The position numbers and the translations under genes are program-made. The notes under the pieces are model-generated. The model was not told where the DNA came from, did no database searches, and saw nothing but the letters and a program-made list of their open reading frames with translations. From Echinicola jeungdonensis (lineage in GTDB: Bacteria > Bacteroidota > Bacteroidia > Cytophagales > Cyclobacteriaceae), in the NCBI RefSeq assembly GCF_030409905.1, contig NZ_JAUFQT010000002.1, forward strand, positions 1 through 64,000: 64,000 nt of DNA. Reading direction: 5' to 3'. Shown here piece by piece: positions 19,803-28,023 of this stretch. Positions within the stretch are counted from its first letter, which is position 1. Every line of letters begins with the position of its first letter.

Positions 19803-19977
19803 CAATATAGGCAGGTCTCCTGGCTTGTAACATTTTTACCGTCCTTCCCACCCCGATGGTTATCGGGACAGTGGACCACTAAGGGTAAAAACTTTTCCAT
19901 TACTTACAGTTGCGCGACAGCCCGTGATTTTCACACGGTTCCCTATTCACCCTGACCTTGGTCAAGGACCTATATTG
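19803..19977 (-). ncRNA. Cobalamin riboswitch upstream of metE
   Basis: Read on the minus strand, the outer P1 helix CAATATAGG (from 19977) pairs with CCTATATTG (to 19803). Inside are the conserved GGGAACCGTGTGAAAATCAC core and CTGTCGCGCAACTGTAA, then the B12 box AGCCAGGAGACCTGCC near 19809-19826. These are the hallmark elements of the adenosylcobalamin/cobalamin aptamer. It lies 184 bp before metE, a standard target. The stretch 19620-19802 should hold the expression platform; I could not assign the switching hairpin with certainty. Confidence 0.95.
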
Positions 19978-20237
19978 GAAGATGAAGAAATCAAGTAAAG
20001 AACTTTGGGCTGCAAATATAGGGAATTCGGTTAAAGTAATTGGTTGTTGGGTAAATTAGTTATTGGTTTTTCCTCTATATCAATGCTGATTGCAATAACC
20101 CTTTTATTATTTAAGGCCATATTTTAGGACTTGAACTGAAATGTGGGTTTGAATTTCTTACTTTTTGATTTGAAAATCATTAATTTCTAATAGATTTCTA
20201 GGTATACATTTGTAATGGAAAATCAAGTTCATACAGA

Positions 20238-20821
20238 ATGGGAAAGCACCAGACAAACCAAGCAAAAGATATTTTTGAAAGGCTGAGGTCAGGGGAAGTG
20301 ATTTCCATGGATGACCCGGATTACGGGAAGATTAGGAAGGCAGTTAATGAGACCATCAAGCTTTCTGTGAAACTGAATTCAGCTTGTAATATCCAGGAAA
20401 TTCGGTCATGGCTCTCCGAGATCATAGGAAGCCCAATTGATGAAAGTACCACATTGTTTACGCCATTTTATACCAATGTTGGAAAAAATATAAAGCTGGG
20501 GAAAAATGTGTTTATCAACCATGCCTGCAGCTTTTTGGATTTAGGGGTATAACTATTGAAGATGAAGTGATGCTTGGCCCACGGGTGAATATAAGCTCCG
20601 AAAACCATCCAGTGGAGATTGCCTCCCGAAAGACCATGGTTCCTGCAGAAGTGATAATAAAAAGGAATGTCTGGGTCGGTGCCATTGCTACCATCCTTCC
20701 CAGGGTTACCATTGGTGAAAACTCGGTAGTAGCTGCAGGTGCGGTGGTAACAAAAGATGTGCCCTCAAACTGTTTTGTGGCAGGTGTTCCTGCAAAGGTT
20801 ATTAAGAAAATAGGTCAATAA
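20238..20821 (+). pseudogene. Sugar O-acetyltransferase (maltose/galactoside acetyltransferase type), one frameshift
   Basis: A left-handed beta-helix (hexapeptide repeat) acetyltransferase that transfers acetyl from acetyl-CoA to sugars. The start reads MGKHQTNQAKDIFERLRSG. The repeat region carries GKNIKLGKNVFINHAC, then MLGPRVNISSENHP with the active-site His, and the typical end VVAAGAVVTKDVPSNCFVAGVPAKVI. The frame stops at 20552 after SFLDLGV. One more G in the run at 20544-20547 joins it to GGITIEDEVMLGPRVN and gives a 195-residue protein, the normal length. A sequencing error is likely. The cupin lipoprotein gene begins 12 bp after it. Confidence 0.87.
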
Positions 20822-20833
20822 ATTTCTTATATT

Positions 20834-21316
20834 ATGAAAAATATCAATCTGTTATTAGTATTCTCAGCTTTGGTTCTCCAGGGGTGTCAAGGACAAGATT
20901 CATCCGAAACAGAACAAAAAGATTTGGAAGCCATTTTCCCTAAAGGGAAGTTAGGACCTTCTGAGTATTTTACTGGCAAAGCCTACAATTATGGCCTTGT
21001 GCCCAATGATTCAACTTATACCACTTTGGTGGGAAATGTTTTTTTTGAACCAGGGGCAAGAAGCAACTGGCATACCCATCCTGGAGGCCAAATCCTTATT
21101 ATTACTGATGGTGTAGGCTATCACCAAATCGAAGGGGAGCCCATTCAGGTAATGAAAAAAGGGGATATAGTAAAATGCCCTCCCAATACCCGTCATTGGC
21201 ATGGTGCAAGTCCTGATACCGGTTTACAGCAAATGTATATTGTTCCAAATACTGAGAAAGGCATAGTAGAATGGATGGAGCCGGTGACTGATGAAGAGTA
21301 CAATGTTGGTGAATAA
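20834..21316 (+). CDS. Exported cupin-domain lipoprotein
   Basis: A 160-residue protein with signal peptide MKNINLLLVFSALVLQGC; LQGC is the lipobox, Cys18. A single cupin domain follows: the first metal motif WHTHPGGQILIITDGVGYHQ holds His-His, and the second, GDIVKCPPNTRHWHG, holds the later His. This is the carboxymuconolactone-decarboxylase-associated or general RmlC-like cupin type, often described only as a cupin protein. The reaction is unknown. It follows the acetyltransferase gene by 12 bp and could be co-transcribed. A 47-bp gap separates it from the convergent AraC gene. Confidence 0.8.
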   Translation: MKNINLLLVFSALVLQGCQGQDSSETEQKDLEAIFPKGKLGPSEYFTGKAYNYGLVPNDSTYTTLVGNVFFEPGARSNWHTHPGGQILIITDGVGYHQIEGEPIQVMKKGDIVKCPPNTRHWHGASPDTGLQQMYIVPNTEKGIVEWMEPVTDEEYNVGE

Positions 21317-21363
21317 ATGATCCCTTTCCTGGTTTAAATGTAATCGGTAATAGGTTTGGCTTT

Positions 21364-22251
21364 TTAAAGCTCATTTTTATACGTTGATGGGGATACCCCC
21401 ATGTATTTTTTAAATAACCTCGAAAAATAAAGTGGATCCTGAAAGTTCAGTTCGTAGCTGATTTCTTTTACAGACATGTTAGTTAGATTGAAAAGCTCAC
21501 AAGCTTTTTGGACTTTTAATAAATTGAAAAAATGGATCAGTGATTGGCCGGTCTTTTTTTTGAAAAGTGAAAAAATGGTGGAGGAAGACTTATTAAACGT
21601 ACGTGAAATTTCCTCAATGGTCACCGTGTCGTAAATATGTTGGTTCAAATAGTCAATGATTTCATTGACTAAATCTTCGTTGGAAGACTGAACCTTTTTG
21701 TTTGACTTAATAGAATAATAAATAAAGGAACCTAGGGTTTTATGAAGCAACATGCTCGAATACTCGAATATTTCCTCCGAAATACCATTTTTAAAAAGGT
21801 CAATCATGTATTCAAACTCTGCAATCCGGTTTTTCTCAAAAGGGATAATGATGGGTTGGTTATTATTCTGTTTTCTGAACCTTTGAAAAATTTCCTTCGC
21901 ATTTACACCTGTAAAATGAACCCAGAAAATGGACCAAGGATTTTTCTCATCCGAAAAATAGGCGTGATTCTGCTTTGACTCGATGATGTAAAAAGAATTG
22001 GGAGTTAGCTGAAAACTGGATTGATTAATTTTGATGGTTCCCTTTCCTTCAATACAATAAATTAAAATGTACTCAGGGCAACCCTGTGGTCTTTTCCGGA
22101 AGTGATGAAGCGCTTTTGGAAAATAACCAATATCAGTTAAGTATAAGTTTTTAGTAAGTTCTCTTTTTGAATAATCTGTTAACAGTCTTCTTGGGATTAC
22201 ATTGATTTTTTCTCCTTTAAAACCGGTTTTTAGTGTTGGCTTATTTTTCAT
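21364..22251 (-). CDS. AraC-family transcriptional regulator
   Basis: A 295-residue regulator with an N-terminal cupin-like ligand-binding domain (about residues 30-170; CPEYILIYCIEGKGTIKIN is the first strand pair) and a C-terminal double helix-turn-helix. The second HTH is clear: MSVKEISYELNFQDPLYFSR followed by LFKKYMGVSPSTYKN. This architecture usually binds a sugar and activates transport or catabolic genes. It is transcribed away from the susC gene at 22772, with 520 bp between them, so it is the natural candidate to control that SusC/SusD pair. The ligand is not known. Confidence 0.9.
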   Translation of the reverse strand: MKNKPTLKTGFKGEKINVIPRRLLTDYSKRELTKNLYLTDIGYFPKALHHFRKRPQGCPEYILIYCIEGKGTIKINQSSFQLTPNSFYIIESKQNHAYFSDEKNPWSIFWVHFTGVNAKEIFQRFRKQNNNQPIIIPFEKNRIAEFEYMIDLFKNGISEEIFEYSSMLLHKTLGSFIYYSIKSNKKVQSSNEDLVNEIIDYLNQHIYDTVTIEEISRTFNKSSSTIFSLFKKKTGQSLIHFFNLLKVQKACELFNLTNMSVKEISYELNFQDPLYFSRLFKKYMGVSPSTYKNEL

Positions 22252-22559
22252 ATAACAGTATAGGGTGATTGTAGTGCTAATATAATCATATTTTTATTTT
22301 TAAAAATTTGTGCTTTTGTCCATGTGTAAAATATCATTGTCCATTTACCTCCTGCCTTATTGGGCTACATTTGAGTCATAATGATTTATTAAATGATTAT
22401 AAACCTACTGTTTATTCTGTATTAAAAGAATTGTTGGTTTTAATTATTCTGATAGGAGCTCCGTAGAAATACAAACAATAATTAATGAAATACTATAGGA
22501 ATAAACATGTTTTACTCAGTTGTGGGAAATTTACGACTGACAAAATTAGCTTAAGAATA

Positions 22560-23200
22560 AATATTAAATAAATGGGAGCGTACAAGTCCATAAAACCAAT
22601 ATGCAAAGGTTTGGATAATCAATTTCGAAACTTAATTTGGAATACTATTGCTTTGGAGTAATAAATAATTTCAAACAATAAGTTTGTTGAAATAAAATAT
22701 GGTGACGCTATATTAATAGCGCGTTTTGATTACCTAAAGAAAATCTAATTAATATCCAAAATAACATCCTTATGAAACAGTTTTCACAAAAATGGTTAAA
22801 AGGGTTTAACTCCTGTAATAGCAGGATAATTGACCCTATAACAATGGCCAAAATGCTTGGGGTTATCATTTTGATGACCTTTACAAAACTAGGTTTGGCA
22901 CAATCCCAGGAAATTACCGGAAAGGTAATCTCAGGAGAGGACCAATTGCCTATTCCAGGGGCAACCGTCCTTGTAAAAGGATCCAGTACTGGAACAGTTA
23001 CAGATTTTGAAGGAAATTATTCCCTGAATGTTTCCAATCCAGCAGAGGCAATTTTGTCTTTTTCCTTTGTGGGCTATATTAGTCAGGAAGTTCCTGTAAA
23101 CAATCAGTCACAAATAAATATCACCTTGGAACCAGATTTTGCCCAACTGGATGAAGTTGTGGTGGTGGGATATGGTGAAACCAAAAGAAGTGATCTTACA
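22560..23200 (+). repeat. Long direct repeat, copy 1 (susC leader and 5' coding part)
   Basis: This segment is nearly identical, without net indels, to 58790-59430, offset 36,230 bp. The untranslated part differs at roughly a dozen positions in 210 bases. The coding part differs at about eight in 425 bases. Similarity ends sharply inside susC, right after the codons for GYGETKR and DLTGAV. The repeat includes promoter, leader, signal peptide, carboxypeptidase-like domain and the DEVVVVGYG segment. Confidence 0.9.
22600..22617. promoter_or_regulatory. Degenerate LacI-type operator in susC copy 1 leader
   Basis: TATGCAAAGGTTTGGATA corresponds to the symmetric TATGCAAAGGTTTGCATA at 58830-58847, but one C of the right half-site has become G, which breaks the symmetry. 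Other GCAA-type motifs in this leader have changed as well. Loss of repressor binding is an inference. Confidence 0.55.
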
Positions 23201-25921
23201 GGTGCTGTATCTTCAATAGATGGAGAAGCTGTAAAAGAATTACCTATTACTTCTGTAGATCAGGCCATCCAAGCAAGGGCGCCAGGAGTTCAGGTGACGC
23301 AAACATCAGCAGCTCCCGGAGGTGGGGTGTCGGTAAGAATTAGGGGTTCTAATTCAATTAATAGCGGAAGTGAGCCATTATATGTTGTGGACGGTTTTCC
23401 TATTTATCCAAACAATGGAGCTTATAGTGCAGGAGGGAATAGGCAATCTGCCAACGTAATGGCGTCTATTAATCCAAATGATATAGAATCTATCGAGGTG
23501 TTAAAGGATGCTTCTGCAACTTCGATATATGGTTCCAGAGGGTCCAACGGGGTAGTTTTAATTACTACTAAGCGTGGTAAAGCGGGTAAACCAAAATTTA
23601 GTTATGATGGTTCTTACTCAACTCAAACAATGTCTAATCCTATAGAAGTTTTAAATGGTGCTGAATATGCTACTTATTTAAACATTCTTGAGCAAAGCCA
23701 GGGAGGATCTCCTATTTATACTCAGGAGGAGATTAACGCATTTGGAGAAGGGACAAACTGGCTGGATGAGGTAACAAGAACAGGTTACATTCAAAATCAC
23801 CAGATTACATTTTCTGGCGGAAATAAAGACAATAAATATGCATTAACGGGTAATTACCATGATAATGCGGGTATCATAAAGAAAACGAATTTTAAAAGAT
23901 ACGGTATAAGATTAAATCTGGATAATTCTGCATTTGATGACTTTTTAAATGTAAGTTCAAGCTGGTCATACAACCGCACGGCGTCCAACAATGCACCTAC
24001 AGATCAAGGAGGGCCGGGAGGAACTATTATTACAGCATTAGGTTTAGATCCTACAACCCCGGTTTATAATGAAGATGGAACTTATGCCCTTGCTTCTTAT
24101 GACGGACGTTTTTTGATTAATCCCCTGCAAGAGCTGGAATATGCTACAGATGAAGATATCACCAACCGTGTTCTTGGAAATACAACATTTACATTGAATA
24201 TTACAGATCATTTGAAAGTAAAAAGTAGTATTGGAGCAGATATTTTAAATATCAATAGGACCAGTTTCTTCCCTACCGTTACGACTAGAATTGGTAGAGA
24301 TAATTCAGGTGAATTAACTCTTGCTAACAGGCATTCAGCAAACATTTTGAATGAGAACCTTATAACGTATACCAACGACTTTGGTGGAGATCATTTTGTA
24401 GATGCAGTGGTGGGATATACTTATCAAAGAGAAGTGAATAAATTTTTTAGAAGTACCACCCGTGGTATTACCGCATCTTCGGTAGATCAGGCAACCCTTC
24501 AGGGAGGTCCGGACATTTTGACTCCATTTTCAAGCCGAAGAGAATGGCTATTAGAATCATTATTAGGACGTTTAAACTATAATTATGATAGTAGATATCT
24601 TCTTACTCTTACTTTTAGACGCGATGGTTCCTCCAGATTTGGAGCTCAAAACAAATGGGCTAACTTTCCATCTGTAGCCTTAGGTTGGAACATTGCGAAC
24701 GAAAGCTTTTTTGATGAAAAAGGGATATCCAACGTAATTAATAATCTTAAGATAAGAGGTAGCTGGGGATTAACGGGTAACTCAGAAATTCCTGTGTATA
24801 ATTCATTAGCAAATCTGAATGAATACAATTATGTAATTGGTGGTAATTTAGTTTTGGGGTTAGCAGACGGCAGATTAAGTAATTCTGATCTAAAATGGGA
24901 AACAACCACAATGAGAAATATCGGTCTGGATGCTTCTTTCTTTAAAAGTCGTCTTAATTTAACCTTGGACTATTTTGATAACAAGACTGAAGACCTGTTA
25001 TTATTTGTATCTATACCAAGTAGTTTAGGGTTTGAATCCATATTGAAAAATTCCGGTTCATTACAGAATAAAGGTTTTGAAATTGGTTTGGATGGTTATA
25101 TAATAGATAATGGGGATTTTAAATGGAATCTAGCTGGAAACCTTTCTATCTTAAGAAATAAACTTACGGATTTAGGAAGCAGTACACCCTTCTTTTCAAG
25201 TACCACCAGTGGGCATCTTGGGGTAGCAGGTAGCTGGGTAGAAGAAGGAAACCCAATTGGAGTATGGAGAGGTTATGACTATATAGGGATCTTTCAGTCT
25301 CAGGAAGAAATCGATAATAACGCATCGCGTTCAGGTGATAAACCAGGATATCCGCGATATAGAGATGTGAATGGAGATGGCCAAATCACACCAGACGATT
25401 ATACTATTATAGGTGATCCAAATCCAGATTTTACCTGGGGACTAAACTCAACATTTACTTATAAAGATCTCGATTTAGGTATTTTCCTTAGAGGTTCGCA
25501 AGGATTTGATGTAAGAAACCTTCAGGCTTCTGAATTAGGTGATGGAGTGCAAAAGATTAACCAGATTGCCGGCATTCTTACCGATTCATGGACCCCAGAT
25601 AATCCAAATGCTACCAGACCAGTTATCGATGGTAACAGGGATTTTGCAAACTCCTATAGAGATTCCGATTATTTTATTGAAGATGGTTCTTTTATACGTC
25701 TACAAAATATTTCTTTAGGATATACAGTTCCATCTTTTTCAGAATTTGTTTCGAGAGCTAGAGTTTACGTAAGCGGTCAAAATTTATTTACTATTACAGA
25801 TTATACAGGTTTTGATCCTGAAGTAAATAACCGTGGGCAGGATAACCTGAACAGAGGAGATGATTATGATGCGTATCCGCGATCCAGAACATTCACGGTA
25901 GGAATCAATTTAGAATTTTAA
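22772..25921 (+). CDS. susC: SusC/RagA-family TonB-dependent outer-membrane transporter (chimeric 5' end)
   Basis: A 1049-residue TonB-dependent receptor that imports oligosaccharides with SusD. The order is: signal peptide ending GLAQS, carboxypeptidase D-like domain (ITGKVISGEDQLPIPGATV), the SusC marker DEVVVVGYGETKR, a plug domain with SIEVLKDASATSIYGSRGSNG, and a C-terminal beta-barrel ending FTVGINLEF. The first 140 or so residues are almost identical to the susC at 59002. The rest is only distantly similar and uses more AT-rich codons, like Flavobacteriia. The gene therefore looks like a foreign transporter fused to a resident 5' end. susD follows after 15 bp. The AraC gene upstream is a likely regulator. 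Confidence 0.95.
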   Translation: MKQFSQKWLKGFNSCNSRIIDPITMAKMLGVIILMTFTKLGLAQSQEITGKVISGEDQLPIPGATVLVKGSSTGTVTDFEGNYSLNVSNPAEAILSFSFVGYISQEVPVNNQSQINITLEPDFAQLDEVVVVGYGETKRSDLTGAVSSIDGEAVKELPITSVDQAIQARAPGVQVTQTSAAPGGGVSVRIRGSNSINSGSEPLYVVDGFPIYPNNGAYSAGGNRQSANVMASINPNDIESIEVLKDASATSIYGSRGSNGVVLITTKRGKAGKPKFSYDGSYSTQTMSNPIEVLNGAEYATYLNILEQSQGGSPIYTQEEINAFGEGTNWLDEVTRTGYIQNHQITFSGGNKDNKYALTGNYHDNAGIIKKTNFKRYGIRLNLDNSAFDDFLNVSSSWSYNRTASNNAPTDQGGPGGTIITALGLDPTTPVYNEDGTYALASYDGRFLINPLQELEYATDEDITNRVLGNTTFTLNITDHLKVKSSIGADILNINRTSFFPTVTTRIGRDNSGELTLANRHSANILNENLITYTNDFGGDHFVDAVVGYTYQREVNKFFRSTTRGITASSVDQATLQGGPDILTPFSSRREWLLESLLGRLNYNYDSRYLLTLTFRRDGSSRFGAQNKWANFPSVALGWNIANESFFDEKGISNVINNLKIRGSWGLTGNSEIPVYNSLANLNEYNYVIGGNLVLGLADGRLSNSDLKWETTTMRNIGLDASFFKSRLNLTLDYFDNKTEDLLLFVSIPSSLGFESILKNSGSLQNKGFEIGLDGYIIDNGDFKWNLAGNLSILRNKLTDLGSSTPFFSSTTSGHLGVAGSWVEEGNPIGVWRGYDYIGIFQSQEEIDNNASRSGDKPGYPRYRDVNGDGQITPDDYTIIGDPNPDFTWGLNSTFTYKDLDLGIFLRGSQGFDVRNLQASELGDGVQKINQIAGILTDSWTPDNPNATRPVIDGNRDFANSYRDSDYFIEDGSFIRLQNISLGYTVPSFSEFVSRARVYVSGQNLFTITDYTGFDPEVNNRGQDNLNRGDDYDAYPRSRTFTVGINLEF

Positions 25922-25936
25922 TAAGCAAAACATATT

Positions 25937-27526
25937 ATGGTAAAATTTATAAAAAAGACATGTTTAAAAGGAGTTTTTGTATTACTCCTAATGAATGTTT
26001 TCTCAGCATGCTCTGATCTTGAAGAGAATCCGGATTTTACGACGCAAGACAACTTCTTTAATACTGCCGAGCAGCTAGAATTAGGTGTGAATGCAATTTA
26101 TGATGGGATTGGATATGGCCAGGATTGGGAAAATCATTTTTATAACCGTTTTGTATTCGAATGTTTGGTGGGGTATCAGGTAGGCTGGGAAAAAGGGCCT
26201 CTGAATTACCAAAATGGGAATGTTTCTCCAGACGATGTTTATATTTCAATTTACTGGAGAATTTCTTACGAGAATATTAATAGGGCAAACTCTATAATTG
26301 CCAAAGCAGACGAGCTTAAAGACGCTGGGGCAACAAATGTGGCGTTGATTGATAGAGTAAAGGCCGAAGCGCAATTTTTAAGAGCATTTTACTATTATAA
26401 TTTAGTAAGATATTTTAATAATATTCCTGTAACAACAAGTCCAACCCTAAGTGACCAGGATCTACCGTCTAATGAAAATGGAGAACAAAAGGCTTTAGAG
26501 CTTATTCAGTCAGATTTGTTAATGGCAAGAGATATTCTACCAGAAAGTTATGGCCCATCAGAAGCTGGTAGAGCAACTCGTTGGGCAGCAGAAGCATTAT
26601 TGATGAAAGCTTACTTACAGGGAGAAAAATGGTCTGAAGCCTACAATGTTGCTCAGACGATCATTGATGAAAGTGGAATGTCATTATTTGATGATTTTGC
26701 AAATACTTTTTCTGTGGAAACAGAGAATATGGGGCCAAGAATTTTTGAGGCTCAGGTTTCTGCTTCAGCGAATGCTGGTGAAAACCAGGTCTATCATGCC
26801 CATTTTGTGCCTGCAGATCTACCAAATGATTTAGGCGGTGTTGGATGGCATTGGTTAAATTCAACTAAAGATTTCAGAGAAAAATATGATCCAAACGATA
26901 AAAGGATAGCGGGTACATTCATACAAGAATATCCATCAAATCGTGTGGGACGTAATGATGATGGAGAATGGCCAATAGTTCGCTGGAGTCCAGATGCGCC
27001 GTACAACTTAAGCCGTTTTGGAGGTTTAGTTCCTGCAGATTCAGATCCGAATAATCCTGAAGAGCTTATCTATTCTGCTGCTTGGTCTGCTAAATATACT
27101 GAAGTTGGAATTTCTAATGCGTACATGAATGAAAAGAATATTGTTTATCTAAGATATGCAGATGTACTTTTAGGACATTCTGAAGCTGCTAATGAAAGCA
27201 ATATGGGCGATCCATATTACGGTATTAACGAGGTAAGAAGAAGAGCTGGTCTAACTCCGCTTTCAGGTTTAAGTCAATCGCAGCTTCGCGACGCAATTGT
27301 AAATGAAAGAGTTTTAGAATTTGCAATGGAATCTGAGGTTTATCCTGAACTTAAAAGAAAAAGTACTTATGGTGGATCACCAGATTATTTAGGAGATTAT
27401 ATCGAAGATTTTATCGAAACCTATAATGTGGATAGGTCACTTTCTCCCAGAGATTATGTATTACCATTACCTTTAAATGAAGTTTTGGGTAATCCTAATG
27501 TTACTCAAAACCCAGAGTATCAATAG
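25937..27526 (+). CDS. susD: SusD/RagB-family outer-membrane glycan-binding lipoprotein
   Basis: A 529-residue SusD-like protein that caps the SusC barrel and binds the glycan at the cell surface. The signal peptide ends in lipobox FSAC at about residue 24-27. The TPR-like helices of the family appear as RVKAEAQFLRAFYYYNLVRYF (residues 138-158) and RWAAEALLMKAYLQGEKW. The C-terminal conserved end is VLPLPLNEVLGNPNVTQNPEYQ. It follows the chimeric susC by 15 bp in the usual operon order and has the same AT-rich codon style, consistent with joint transfer. Its glycan specificity cannot be read from the sequence. Confidence 0.95.
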   Translation: MVKFIKKTCLKGVFVLLLMNVFSACSDLEENPDFTTQDNFFNTAEQLELGVNAIYDGIGYGQDWENHFYNRFVFECLVGYQVGWEKGPLNYQNGNVSPDDVYISIYWRISYENINRANSIIAKADELKDAGATNVALIDRVKAEAQFLRAFYYYNLVRYFNNIPVTTSPTLSDQDLPSNENGEQKALELIQSDLLMARDILPESYGPSEAGRATRWAAEALLMKAYLQGEKWSEAYNVAQTIIDESGMSLFDDFANTFSVETENMGPRIFEAQVSASANAGENQVYHAHFVPADLPNDLGGVGWHWLNSTKDFREKYDPNDKRIAGTFIQEYPSNRVGRNDDGEWPIVRWSPDAPYNLSRFGGLVPADSDPNNPEELIYSAAWSAKYTEVGISNAYMNEKNIVYLRYADVLLGHSEAANESNMGDPYYGINEVRRRAGLTPLSGLSQSQLRDAIVNERVLEFAMESEVYPELKRKSTYGGSPDYLGDYIEDFIETYNVDRSLSPRDYVLPLPLNEVLGNPNVTQNPEYQ

Positions 27527-27547
27527 AAGTTATTTTAAAATTAATAG

Positions 27548-27580
27548 AATTAAACCTGTCTCTTTGGGCAGGTTTAATTT
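27548..27580 (+). terminator. Intrinsic terminator after susCD
   Basis: AATTAAACCTG (27548-27558) pairs perfectly with CAGGTTTAATT (27569-27579) just after the susD stop, and a short T-rich tail follows. It probably ends the susCD message. Confidence 0.75.
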
Positions 27581-27666
27581 CATTATCTTACCAAACTGCC
27601 CAAACTCTCAATATGAATCTTCGATACCTTTTGAAATAATTTATGCTGCTTTATGCTCTGATTTAA

Positions 27667-27848
27667 TTAACCAACTGCGGAAATAAGAGTGCCGATAAAA
27701 ATAGTGAGTTTACAGAAACTCTTTTTAAAAAGGTGCCTGAAGATTCCACTATGATTTTTTTAATAATAAAATCATAGAAAATGATTCTTTTAATATGGTA
27801 GACTTCTTTTATGTCTACAATGGAGGTGGAGTAGCTATTGGAGATTTC
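27667..27848 (+). pseudogene. Fragment of an FG-GAP/UnbV (CRTAC-type) lipoprotein, N-terminal remnant
   Basis: The reading NCGNKSADKNSEFTETLF, with a possible lipidated Cys, continues as KKVPEDSTMI. After a frameshift it continues as FNNKIIENDSFNMVDFFYVY and NGGGVAIGDF, ending near 27848. This is the start of large secreted VCBS/ASPIC-UnbV proteins common in Bacteroidota glycan loci. Only about 60 residues remain, and a second unrelated fragment follows directly. It is a deletion scar rather than a gene. Confidence 0.6.
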
Positions 27849-27957
27849 CGGCTTTTATATAACAGATGAGAAACGTGACCTGGAAAAACAACTGGTAAAA
27901 GGTAGTGTAGTGAGAATACCTTCCAGATCGGTTGTGACCATCGTGGGAGATATGTGA
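27844..27957 (+). pseudogene. C-terminal fragment of a secreted hydrolase
   Basis: The reading ISGFYITDEKRDLEKQ continues to GSVVRIPSRSVVTIVGDM and a stop at 27957. The ending (IPxRSVVTIVG) resembles the C-terminal beta domain of GH30-like glycosidases, but 37 residues do not allow certainty. It abuts the UnbV fragment, so an internal deletion or recombination has joined two gene ends here. Confidence 0.4.
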
Positions 27958-28023
27958 CTAAAGGGCTTTTCTTTTTGAAAGACTGATTAAGAGGAGAAAA
28001 GAATAAAATTTCAAGATTATATC

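Noticed and set aside
19663..19851. Open frame of 62 codons on the minus strand before metE
   Set aside because: It lies within the riboswitch aptamer and leader, and its sequence is explained by conserved RNA elements.
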